Made by a program: the position numbers and the translations under genes
Assembly: GCA_015056815.1 (NCBI GenBank)
Contig: SVFN01000006.1
Coordinates: 1 to 64,000, forward strand
Reading direction: 5' to 3'
From: Lachnospiraceae bacterium
Lineage (GTDB): Bacteria > Bacillota > Clostridia > Lachnospirales > Lachnospiraceae
DNA: 64,000 nt
In this document: positions 44,237-55,700 of the stretch, in pieces
Position numbering within the stretch: the first letter of the stretch is position 1
How the letters are laid out: each line of letters opens with the position of its first letter
The notes under the pieces: model-generated
The model's input: the letters and a program-made list of their open reading frames with translations, nothing else
Told to the model about the DNA's origin: nothing
Databases searched by the model: none

Positions 44237-45949
44237 TCAGACATGATAGCTTCCCACCATATCTCCCAGTCCGTCTGACTGGATCCGGATACTCTCCGCT
44301 CGTTCGGATACATTGTCGATGATCTGCGTGATCTCTGCAAAAGAATCCGCAGTCACTTCCGCAGAAGCGGCATTTTGTTCGGAGATTGCGGACAGACTTT
44401 CAATGGTGTGATTCAGCGTATCACAGGCATCCTTGATGCCGGAAGCATTCATCCGGATCACCTCAAAGTTTTCCTTGGTCCGTTCTATGTCGCTAAACAA
44501 TGTGGAAAGATATTCTCTGGAATCCCTGCTGGTATTCTCCTGTTCTGCCATAACGGAATTTAATTCCGTCACAAGCCCGATCGCCTTGCCGGTCTGATCC
44601 TTTAGATCATCCATGATCGTCTTGATGGACGCTGCCGAATCATTGGACTGGATCGCAAGTTTTCCGATCTCCTCTGCTACCACGGCAAAGCCTCTTCCCG
44701 CTTCCCCTGCTCTTGCCGCCTCTATGGAAGCATTCAGCGACAAAAGATTGGTCTGATTGGCTATGGCATTGATCACATCCGCTGCCGTAATGACCTCATC
44801 CACTGCCGCTCCGACCGCACTGATCTCCTTCGTCACGCGCTCTAATTCCTGCATGGAATCCTGTATCGCACGGATCAGTACTTCGAAGCTCTCCGATACC
44901 TGATTGGAATTGCGGCTCATACTGGTGGTAGCCTCCTTGCCCACGTTGATCGTACCGGACATTTCCTCTAACCGGTTTACAATGTTCTGTATATGACCGG
45001 AAGCATCTGCAACGTCAGCTGCCTGCCGTGCAGCTCCTGTTGAAACACCGTCTATCGCTTCCGACAACGTGTCCATTGTTCCTGTCGCCTTTTGGGCAAG
45101 CTCAGACAACTCCTTTGAGGAAGCCACCGCTCCCTGTGCGCTTTCCTTCACCCCGGACACGATTTCCCGTATCTGCCCGATAAAAGTATTCATATTATCC
45201 GAGATCACTTCGAATTCATCACCTGAGGTAAGCTCGATCCGTTTGGTGAGGTCTCCGGAACCGTCTGCAACAGAACAGATCTTGTTATTCAGTGTGGTAA
45301 AGCCGTTTTGAATCTTACGGATCACCAAAAGGACGATACCAATACTCAGAACCAGGACCAGGCCGCTGAGAAGTAATATGATCCGAACCTGTGCGGCAAT
45401 TTGTGCATCATACCATTCTGCACTGAAATCCACTCCCACAATACCGGCGATCTGCCCTTTGGAATCGTATACCGGACTGTAAGCACTGTAATGTCTGCCC
45501 CATTCGTCTTCACTTGCTTTGTCATCCACACCTGCCTGCCCGTCTCCCGCACTGATCAGGGCGTCTGTCACCTCCACGGGATCGCCAAAGTCAGCCGGCT
45601 CATCCGGATCGGCATCCACCGTAAACACAAAGCTTTCAGGCCCCGTCCGGCTCATGCAATAAATGTACTCTAACTCCGTATGGTCCCGAAAGACGGCAAG
45701 CTTCGCAAGCTGTTCTTCAAATTCAGGTGTTTCCACATCCTGTGCGGTCAGTTTTTCCAGAATATCTCCTTCCATACATGCTGCCGCAGTATTGGCAATG
45801 TCGAGCATTCTGTGCCGGATCATCTGCTCCATGGAAGCTTTGGAACGAATCGTCGAAACAATCCCCAAAAGTGCCGCGGCAAACATCAGGATAAGGATAT
45901 TGATGATCAATATCTGTCTGGTGAGACTCATCTTTCTGACTTTCATCAT
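44237..45949 (-). CDS. Methyl-accepting chemotaxis protein with Cache-type sensor
   Basis: 570 residues. TM1 about residues 12-32 (ILIINILILMFAAALLGIVS), an extracytoplasmic sensor to about residue 190 with a PAS/Cache-like end (YSAYSPVYDSKGQIAGIVGVDFSAEW), TM2 about 192-212, a HAMP domain and the signalling hairpin with INAIANQTNLLSLNASIEAARAGEAGRGFAVVAEEI, the CheA/CheW contact tip. No C-terminal receptor-methylation pentapeptide is apparent. The ligand is unknown. It implies a chemotaxis system elsewhere in the genome; no flagellar genes are in this window. Confidence 0.92.
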   Translation of the reverse strand: MMKVRKMSLTRQILIINILILMFAAALLGIVSTIRSKASMEQMIRHRMLDIANTAAACMEGDILEKLTAQDVETPEFEEQLAKLAVFRDHTELEYIYCMSRTGPESFVFTVDADPDEPADFGDPVEVTDALISAGDGQAGVDDKASEDEWGRHYSAYSPVYDSKGQIAGIVGVDFSAEWYDAQIAAQVRIILLLSGLVLVLSIGIVLLVIRKIQNGFTTLNNKICSVADGSGDLTKRIELTSGDEFEVISDNMNTFIGQIREIVSGVKESAQGAVASSKELSELAQKATGTMDTLSEAIDGVSTGAARQAADVADASGHIQNIVNRLEEMSGTINVGKEATTSMSRNSNQVSESFEVLIRAIQDSMQELERVTKEISAVGAAVDEVITAADVINAIANQTNLLSLNASIEAARAGEAGRGFAVVAEEIGKLAIQSNDSAASIKTIMDDLKDQTGKAIGLVTELNSVMAEQENTSRDSREYLSTLFSDIERTKENFEVIRMNASGIKDACDTLNHTIESLSAISEQNAASAEVTADSFAEITQIIDNVSERAESIRIQSDGLGDMVGSYHV

Positions 45950-46115
45950 AATACCTCCTCGAACGGTGATACTTTTACGCAGATCCTCTCTCTGCAGTTA
46001 CATGATTGTCCTCTCGCGTCTTTCTGTCCCGCCTGTCTCTTACAACACCACATCCTGTTGCCTTCCCCAGTCAGGATCCTTCCGAAGCTCCGGTATTGAC
46101 CTGTTCCCTCATCTG

Positions 46116-46508
46116 TCATTCTTCTCCCATGACTTCTCCATAGATCAACACCGCATTGCGGACACATTCCTCACAGGCACACAGCGGTTTTCCATCGATC
46201 AAAGTCTTTAATTCCCTGCATTGGATCGCCCCGCATCTGTCGCGGAAGGTTTCCTGAAGCTGTTTTGTTTTTTGCAAGGTTCCTTTGCCTTCTGTTTTAA
46301 GTCCTGTGATCATCCCGGCACCAATCAGGGCTCCGCAGGTCGCTTCCAGATTGCCCATTCCGGCGCAAAACCCGGCGGTAAGCTGCTTTAACTGTTCCTC
46401 TGTAAGACTTGTCTGATCCGCCAGTGCGGCTGTGACAGCCTGGGAGCAATTGTATCCCCCGGTTGTCTTTAATTCCACTGCTTTCTTCGCTCTTTCTTCG
46501 ATCGTCAT
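46116..46508 (-). CDS. C_GCAxxG_C_C family redox-type protein
   Basis: 130 residues. Conserved cysteines in GYNCSQAV, GFCAGMGNLEATCGALIGAG, RCGAIQCREL and CACEECV fit the C_GCAxxG_C_C family, small proteins with a putative metal or redox centre, often near thioredoxin-like genes. No signal peptide. GGGGTAACGGAT lies before the ATG. The exact chemistry is not known. Confidence 0.88.
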   Translation of the reverse strand: MTIEERAKKAVELKTTGGYNCSQAVTAALADQTSLTEEQLKQLTAGFCAGMGNLEATCGALIGAGMITGLKTEGKGTLQKTKQLQETFRDRCGAIQCRELKTLIDGKPLCACEECVRNAVLIYGEVMGEE

Positions 46509-46646
46509 ATCCGTTACCCCTTGTATTTGTATTTCGTATCTGATCGCATCCTGTTTCCGATACTGTTTATCGTTCCGTATTTGCTGTTTTTTGTGATTAT
46601 TATACTATTTTTTTGCTGTTTTGTCCAATAATCTGTCCACACAAGA

Positions 46647-46670
46647 ATCCCCGGCATTTCTGCCGGGGAT
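46647..46670 (-). terminator. Hairpin after the giant surface protein gene
   Basis: Perfect 10-bp GC-rich stem ATCCCCGGCA / TGCCGGGGAT with loop TTTC, about 50 bp past the stop. The T tract is weak (ATTCTTG). Confidence 0.75.
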
Positions 46671-46718
46671 CCTTTAAAGGAGGGGTGTACAACACACCCG
46701 TTTCTATGGGAAAACCGA

Positions 46719-49700
46719 TCAAAACCTGATCTTTTTCGGAAGTCCCTTTTTATAGAAGAACTTCGCATAGTCTTTTTTCTTCGCGCCGGGCACTTTGACC
46801 TTCGTCGTCGCAGGAATTCCCTTGAAAGCACCTGACTTCACGCTCTTGGCGGTCAGTTTCTTGCTCTTGATCGTCAAGCTCTTTAACTTCTTATCGCCCT
46901 TACAGATCTGCTTGCCGATCCTGACCACCCTGGCCGGAATAACCAACTTTGTCAGCGCCGGACAGTTCGCAAAAGCCTTATCCTTGATCTCGGTCACATT
47001 TCCTCCGATCTTTACACTCTTTAACTTCTTGTCACCCTCAAATGCCTGCGCACCGATGCTCTCCACCTTCGCGGGGATCGTGATCTTGGTAAGCGATGTA
47101 CACTTTGCAAACGCCTTATCTCCGATCTCGGTCACCTTCGCTCCGATGGTCGCGCTCTTAAGAGCCGTACAGCCTGCGAATGCACTGTTTCCGACAGTGG
47201 TTACGCCTGCCGGGATGGATATACCTGTCAGACTCTTACAGTTCTCAAATGCGCTGTTTTCAATGGTCGTGACATTGCTTCCGATCGTTACCGACGTAAT
47301 GGATACATTATTCTTAAACGCTGACTGTGCTACCGAAGTGACACTGTAGGTCACACCATTGGCTACGATCGTCGCGGGGATCGTTACCGTCCCACTCGCT
47401 GTCTTCGTTCCCGTATACTCTACTGCAGGTTTGTCAGTTCCTTTGGAAACCACTACGTACATACCGTTGCTGCCTGACTGATCCGTTACGGCAGTTCCCG
47501 TCGCCGGTTTCTCCGGTTGCGGCGTTGGTGTCGGATCGACCGGTTTTATCTTGACCGGAATATCCTCCACATCCATCATCTGTGTCTCAAACAGTTCCTT
47601 CGTAAACTCTGCCGTATAGGTCGTTACGCCCTTTGCTGTCGTAGTGGAATCCTTCTTCACCTTACCGGTGATCATCGCATTCTCTGTGATCTTATGTCCT
47701 TCCGTCTCCTCCGTACAGCCCTCGCGTTTACAGATTGCCAGTGCCGTACAGCTCTTGCCGTCCGTGCTCCACTGATAAGTCACATCATAGTCGTGTCCCA
47801 GAGCCGCCACTACGGTCTCATCCAGTTTGATTTCCTTCGTACCCTTATCATCCGCAAAATGCTTCTTACAAACCGGACAGGTCCAATACTCGCTATTACC
47901 CGGTTTCATGCAGGACGCCGCTTTTGCATCTGTCTTTTCAAAGCCCTGCTCGTGCTCACATACTGCCTTGCTGCCGATACGTACTGTCACAGCCTCACCG
48001 GGTTTCAGATTCTTCGTTTCCGCAAACCGCAGCATCACATCACCCACAGCCAGTCCCGTGATCTTCGTACTGCCGGTCTCAATCTTCGTCCAGCTCGTTC
48101 CATTGTCCACGGAGTACTCCATCGTACCGTTCACGCCGTCGATCGCACCATCCGCGGTCTCATAATCTGTCGTATCCGTAATAGTAAATCCGCTCACATC
48201 CGGCTTTTTGTCCTGCGTTCCCTTCGCGATCGTCACTTTCACACACTTCGCGTCGGAAGAATCGCTCTTTGTGCGATACCATACATAGTAATCTCCTGCA
48301 TCCGTCCCTTCCGGAACCGTATCACTCCATGCTCCGGTCGGAAGTAACGTCTCACTCGTACCAAGCTGGTACTGAATCTTACTTCCTTCTACCGCTACGC
48401 CTTCTGTCACCAGCTTCTGTGCACTACCTGTGTAGACCGGCTCCTTCGAATCAGGTGCCGTCACGATGGTCTCTTCCGGATCGGTCGGATCCTTGACCGG
48501 AATATCCTGCACATCCTTCGTCTGTGTTTCAAATAAGCTGTTTGTAAAGACTGCCGTATAGGTCGTCCAGCCCTTTGTCGTCGTGGTGGAATCTGTCTTC
48601 ATCGTACCACTCACGGTCGCCTCTTCTTTGATCTCATGACCTTCCGTTCCTTTTTCACAACTCTTGCAGACTGCCTGCGCCGTACAGCTCTTGCCATCTG
48701 CACTCCAGTCATAAGTGACCGTATAATCATGCTCATGTGCCGGTGCCAGCGCACTTGCTTTCACCGTATAGGTATTTAAATGATCCCTTCGATCATTTGT
48801 GTTATCCGTATAGACGCTTTGAACCGTCATGACCGTATAACTGTCGCCTTCTGCAAAGACTGTGCTGTCTGCAAAGGATCCCTTCGAAACCGCTTTCACT
48901 TCTTTTGCTTCGGTAGCTTTCTCGCCGTCTGTTCCCATGGAAGCCATATATAAACTCCGGTCTGCCTCTGCGCTCCAGCTTGCGACCACGCGATCACCCG
49001 CAAGTGTCAGAGTCGGATTGCCGCAGTCTGCCATCGTTGTAAAGATGCCTGTGTTTTTCCACTCGCTGTCATAGGTGAACAGTGCAAGCCCACTCTCTGT
49101 CTCTGACAGTGCATAAGCCTTTGCCCCGTTGCTGACCATTGCCGTCTCAAATCCGGTCACATCCGAGGTCGCCTCTGTCACGATATCGGACCATTTTAAC
49201 AGATGATGCTTCAGATCCTCCGTCACAAAGGAGACAAATACTGCTCCGCCTGCCGCACAGGCCTGTATGTCATAAAGTACCTGTTTACTTGCAAGCGGTG
49301 ACTCTGCACCAAAGCCTGCGCCGTCAAACTTGAATCCGCTGATGTCCAGTTTTTCTGCCATTGCTCCTTCTGCAGTCTTTTTTGTCACCAGGGATACGCC
49401 GGTATTGTCTTTTACGAGAAGTAACTTCGATGCCACTTCCTTATCATATGCTTTTACGGTCTGTACATCTCCACTCCAGCTGCCGTTTTTCACGGTACCC
49501 ACTGCATACTTGATCGTACTCGGTGGACAGCTCTTCTCCATGGACTCAGCCGGGATCTCTGTCCAGACTGCCAGATACCTGCCATCCTCTAAGGAGATCA
49601 CATCAAATGCCGGGATCAGACCGGAAGTCTGCGTGATCGTTGCCGGAGAAACCCAGCTGTTTGCGGTTTCCTTTGTCACAAGCTGCAGACGGACATCGCC

Positions 49701-52700
49701 GCCCTTCTTGCTCATATCGGTGTAAAGGAACGTACCCTTATCTGCCTCATCCGACGCATAGCCGCCAAGCGGAAGCAGATCGGAAACGATCGTCTCCGGC
49801 TTGCCGTTAAACTTCGATGTCCCAAAATCGTTTCTGCTCTTCATGGTGCTTGTGACACGGATCGGTGTCACCGTACACTGTGTTGCGGTGTTAAACTCAT
49901 ATTTAAACGGAATCTCACCGAACTTAAAGTCCTTCTCGCCGTTGATAAACCATGTCTCGATCTCGATATGTGCATCCGCCGTGATCTTGCCGCTGACATC
50001 CTTAAGCTGGAAGCCGTCCTTGTCAATGACTGCGGTCACCGTCACCATATCTTCTAATTTTTCATTGTTACCGGAGAGTTTTACGTTCGCCTCCGCACCC
50101 ACGGAACCGCCGAACGCCTTTGCGTACAGTCCAAGACCTGCTCCCGCTCCGACGGTAAAGCTTACCTCATGCTCTGTCTCATTCTCGCCGATGATCGTAT
50201 ATTTGTAAGTGCCGTCCGCACCTGCTGCAACCTTTACCTGCACACCCATATCCAGGGCACCGCTCTTTTCGAGCGCCACCAGTACCGGTCCTACGGTGGG
50301 AACCGCTGCCAGGGACTTAAACGCGCTGACTTCTGCATTTACATGTACCTGACTGTTTGCACTGAATGTGTAAGTCTTTTGTACATTCTGATTGTTCTTA
50401 TCCTTCGTATCCGTATCCGTCAGGGTAAAGGATCCTGACGGCGGGTTCTTGCTGTCGAACTCGATCTTCACCGGAAGTGATGCAAACATCGGAGGCAGGT
50501 AATCCATCAGATCCAGCTCCTCTGCCGATACCGTGACATTATAACCGTCCGTCATCTCCCGTTCCTCACCGTTTAAGCTCATGGAAAGCTCGCCGGCAAC
50601 CGCGATACCCAGGGTATTGGGAGCCACGGAAAGCGACGCGGACTTCGGTCCGGAAACATCCTGCTGCCCCTGTAACATCTTGATACCTAACTTATACGTG
50701 TAGGAAAGATAGCCTTCCTCCTCTTCGATCGCTGCCTCAAAGGTCGGCATCGGGAAGATGGTACCGGTCGGTGTCGTCATTTCCATAAAATGATCTACCA
50801 TGGAACCGCCTGCCGCCTGGGAGTTGGCCATGATCGTAATGTTGTCAAGCACATCCTTCTTATCTCCGTTCATACGGATCCCGACTAACTGTTCCTTCTC
50901 CTTCTCGCCGGAATAATCAAAGTGGTAAACCGCCACTGCGTCATTGGATGTCACCGCGATCAGACACGGTTCAAATGCATCCGGCGGAAGTTCGGAAAGA
51001 TTCACACAGGTGTAAAGCGCATAGTGGGAGCCGCCCGATTCATTTGCCTTTTCGGCAGTCAGACTGCCGGTTTCACTGAAGCGTTTGTAATAAACATCTC
51101 CCAGGCCACCGCTTCTTAATTTTTCGATCCATTCCAGGATCTCGGAAGGATTGTACTCCGCTCCCTGTGCACTAGGTACCTTGACCTCCTTCGGCTTATC
51201 CGAGTGATCCTTTTTCTGAAACGCTTTTTTATCGACCAGATACACTTCCTGCAGTGCATCGTTTAAACCGGTATCGATCTGTGCCTCTACCGTCATAAGA
51301 AGCGGATTATCCACCGAAGATCCCAAAACCGTATTGGTTAAAAACTCGATCTGGTTAGTGCTGCCGCCGATAAAGTTCACGCCCGGAATGAACGCACCTT
51401 TGCGGTCCACGGAGACACTGTCCTCTACGAAGACCGGCTGTGTCTGTCTCGTCAGTGTCACGCTTTTTTCCAGACTGCCCGGGAAATCCCCTAACTTGAG
51501 ACTGAGCTTTTGCGCACCGTAGCCCTTGGCGCTTATCGTAATGTCATAATCCTGTACGGTGATGCCGCCGCTTACATACTCCTCGCCCAGCCAGGTTGTC
51601 TGTTTCGTGCCGATCTGTAAAGTGCCGTCTGCCTTGGTCTGTCGTTCGAACGGTGTGCCGCGGTCTTTGCCGGTAAGCTTTACAAGTGCCCCCTTGACCG
51701 GATTGCCCGCATCGTCCTTGACGGTAAGCTTGAACACATATTGCTTTCTGGTGAGGCCTACCTGGAAGATCTCTGTCTTTTCCGTCTTATCCAAAAAGCC
51801 TCTGACTGTCGACCCATCATGCATCCACTCATCACTGCTTACCGTTACGGAATCTGCTACGCTCGAGCAGGTCTGCTGTGGATACCCGCTTGTCTGCGAG
51901 GAGCTGAAGGTCTTGTCGTCGACGGTAATGCTTACCGGAACATCCAGTACTTTATCCGGCTGCCCGTATTCGATCGCCTGTACCTTGATGGTACGTGGAT
52001 TTAAGAGATTCTTCACATCATTCTCGGAAAGAATGGTTACGTTTTTACTCTTTTCCGGCTCTGCAAAATTCACATCACAATTGATCAGCCCATTCCAGTC
52101 TGCCGGCATATTCACGCAGAACCATAAAGAAGAATTGTAAAGCTCTTCGTAATTCTCCTGATTGCGGATATAGTTCAGCTGACTTAAGAACTTTTCTCCC
52201 TTGCCCCGCGGCGCACAGAAATACAGCTTGGTCTTGCCTTCCGGGATCGTCGAAAGCTTGTTCGCCGTAAACAGCTTGCCGTCGTCAAGTTCCGTCGTGT
52301 AGCCGACAAAGTAAGTGGTATTTCCTGTATAGAAATTCACATAATTGCCCATGCTGGCATAATAATCATCCCAGTGTGCCCTGAAATCACTCATGTCCGG
52401 ACAATAATACAAGCATCCTTTTTTCGGGAATCCCTTGCCTGTGTATTCATTCTGATACCAGGCCGCATAGTCTTCTTCGTATTTGTCTTTTGCATTTTGC
52501 AGTGCTGTCGCAAAGTCCTCGACAGCCTTATCGTATGCATCATCGATTTTCTGACACTCTGCATTCCAGCTCTCCACATCCGCATTATATTTGGCCGTCA
52601 GAAACTCGTCCCACTCATTATAGCCGATACGCTCATGTCCGTCATCATCTGTATAAGTATAAGCTTCACGATGATGTTGATAATATTTAGAGTCACTACT

Positions 52701-55700
52701 GTCCGGCTGTGGTGGATAGTCGTCCGGATACACCGGTTTTTTCGGATATTCACAGGCAGCCGGCTTATACACTTTACTGCCATATCCATAGGTATAACCA
52801 TAAGAAGATTCCAGTTCATAATACTGTTCCGGCTTTGGCATGTTGGTATCATCATACACAGCCTCCGTCAACTCTCCTAACTCCATGGTTTTCCATCTCC
52901 AGTGAACGTCCGGTTCTCCCTCGTTACCTTTCAAGCCTTCCAGATACTCTGTCCATCTGCTCTTCGGGACGCCGGCCCACGTACTTTGATTGATCACCTC
53001 TGCATCGATCTGCGGCTCTGATACATTCTGAACCGTCTCCTCCTCCACTTCCGGGATCATTCCTGCGGAATCGGTCTGCTCCGGCTCCACATATCCTTTC
53101 GGCTTTCTCGGAGTATCATGGATCCCCGGCTGCGCCTCTTGGTAATAATTCAGGTTCCAGAATTTAAACTTCACCTCACCGTTACTGTTATCGTCGTCAT
53201 ACAGATCTTCGATCTTGCGAATGCCCTCTGCCGGATCGATGATCACATTGTCATCCATTGCCGAACCAAGCGGCCAGAGATTTTTGTTCTTCGCATAATC
53301 CTCCGGGAAATCCGACGGGAGTTTTCCCACCTGCGGGAAATCATAGAAGCTGATCTTCTTTTGCATATTCGCCTTGTCCTGTATCGTCAGATGGGCGAAG
53401 CGTACCGGATCCATCGTATAGGTAAAGGTATAATCCCCCGGGGCAAGCTCATTGAATACCAACGGGAAGGATCTGCCCGTCATATCGATCTCCTTCGACA
53501 TCGCACCCTTGACCGATACCGTTGCGCCCTTTGACTCCGGATGGTAATCGCTTGTAAGATAAGAATTTTTCCATAGTTTCGTCGCATAGAACGGATCCGT
53601 TGTATAGGTCTCTTTCTCTTCCGTCTGCTCAAAGCCCGTGATCATATTCGTAGTGGCGCCCGGATTGACAAACGGTTTGGTCCAGGTAAAGCTGACCTTC
53701 TTCTCCATGATCGTTAAATCTGCCACGACATTGCCGGAGGAGAGATTCATACCGCCGATATCTCCTCCGGAGCCATACTGACCGGAAAGCCATGCCTGCG
53801 CAGACGCCTTACTTGCTGTCCATTTATCGGCAGAAGGCCAGCCAACGGCATACCCGTAATAGTCATACTCTCCCTTGGTCCACTCCGCCGTCATGCCCTC
53901 ATAATAGGTAAGCGTACCGCCGGTATAATCCGACGCATTGGTCATCTCCACCTCTGCTCCGTATAGTCCCGGCCAGAGTGTCAGTGCATAGTGACCGTTA
54001 TTATCCGTCACGATTTCATGTCCTTTTGCCGCCTCGCCGTTTAAACGGTAATACTCGGACGGCTTGATCGTCAGCTTCGTATTCGCCATGGGTACCGTCG
54101 TGACCGTACCGTCCGCATTCATGTCGGATTTGTAAAGTGTACCGGAAAAGCTGACCGGAGAAGGCGTCACGTTGAGCTTCACGGTCTTATTCTTGCCAAG
54201 TCCCACGTTCGTGCTGCCCGCACCGTCAAAGTCCACTTCAAAATATTTCTTGTCATAGGAACCCAGGATATCCTGTCCCGCTGTGTTGGTAATGTCTACA
54301 TATCGCTTCGCGGCACCGGAGACCGTCATATGATAGGTGCCCGGAAGAAGCTTCGTAAAGACAACCTTTCCCTCTTCGTTTAAAGAGCCTTCTCTCTCGA
54401 TCCCCTCGGACAATGTGCCTGCCACGCCTGCCAGTGTCACCTTCAGGGACGCAGCTTCCCCTTCCCCGGTCTTTTTGAAGATGTCGGGGTCTGCATAAGG
54501 AGACTCCAGATTGACCGTCAGAGCAGACTCCACGAACGGAAGGGTCAGGGTCAGATCGTTCCTGGACAGCTTGCCCGCACCGTTGGAATAGACTGTAGCC
54601 ATAGTCTCCTGATAGGCAAATGCCTTGCCGGAAACTTTCCAGGTGATGGGAACCAGCTTATCCATATGTACCGTGCCGTCCTCGCCTGTGACCGCACTTA
54701 AGTGTACTAACTCCTTCGTCTCATCCGTCGGATCCACGCCGACTACGCTTACCTTTGCACCCGCGATCGGCTGTCCTGTCTGCTCGGTCACCGGATCATA
54801 GCTTCCCTGCACGGTGACGGTCATCTCCTGATAGTTCGGTTTCAGGGCACAGTTTAAGTTAAAGTCTCCCTCCAGATCCTGGGGATCTGACACATAAGCC
54901 TCCCAGCCGGGACGTCCCGCCTGATTGACATAGAACGTATATGTACCTGCCGGCAGTCCCATGAACAGAGTAAAGCCGTTTTCATCCGTCGTCTGCGTGT
55001 AGGTGCCGAGGTCTCCTTCGCCCACAGCCTTGACCTGCACGCCCTTTAACATAATGCCGGAGTACACGCAGCTTACCGTCGTATAGACATTGGCTGTCGG
55101 TGCGCCGCTTTGGGAGGACTCGCTCTTAGTCAGCGCCATATCAAGGTTTGCAGCTGTCCCGCTTACCGTGAAGCCGGGCTTTGCTTTTTCCTCATAGCCG
55201 GAAGCTGTCACGAGTATGTTATAGGTGCCTTCCGCCACATTCTCTATGCGGTAATATCCGAATTCGTCGGTGGAAGCATTCTGTCCGTTATGCAAGGATA
55301 CATTCGCTCCGGGAATCCCCTCGCCGCTCTCACTGTCCGTAACTCTTCCGGAAACCGCGCCCGCCTGCGCGCCGGTCCACTTCGCATACAGTGTAAAGTC
55401 CTCTGTCACTGGACTGTCAAAATCGTAAGCATGGTTGAACGCGCTGTCCGTAAACCAGCCGCCAAAGGAAGCACCCTTTTTCGTCGGAATTTCCGGTGCG
55501 ATCAGCTTCGTATCCCTCGCCACGTTCTGTGGATAGATATAAGTGCCGCCGTCACTTTCAAAATTGATCGTATACATATGAGGATCCCACTTCGCCGTCA
55601 GAGTCTGATCCTTTGTGACCGGTGTGGCAAAATCCCATGCATTGTCTTCTTCATCCACCCAGTACAGGAAGGTATAGCCCTCGCGCTCCGGCTTCTTTGG

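Noticed and set aside
47517-48347. Plus-strand open frame of 276 codons inside the giant surface protein gene
   Set aside because: It mirrors the coding strand of a clearly real protein, has no ribosome binding site and no recognisable domain.
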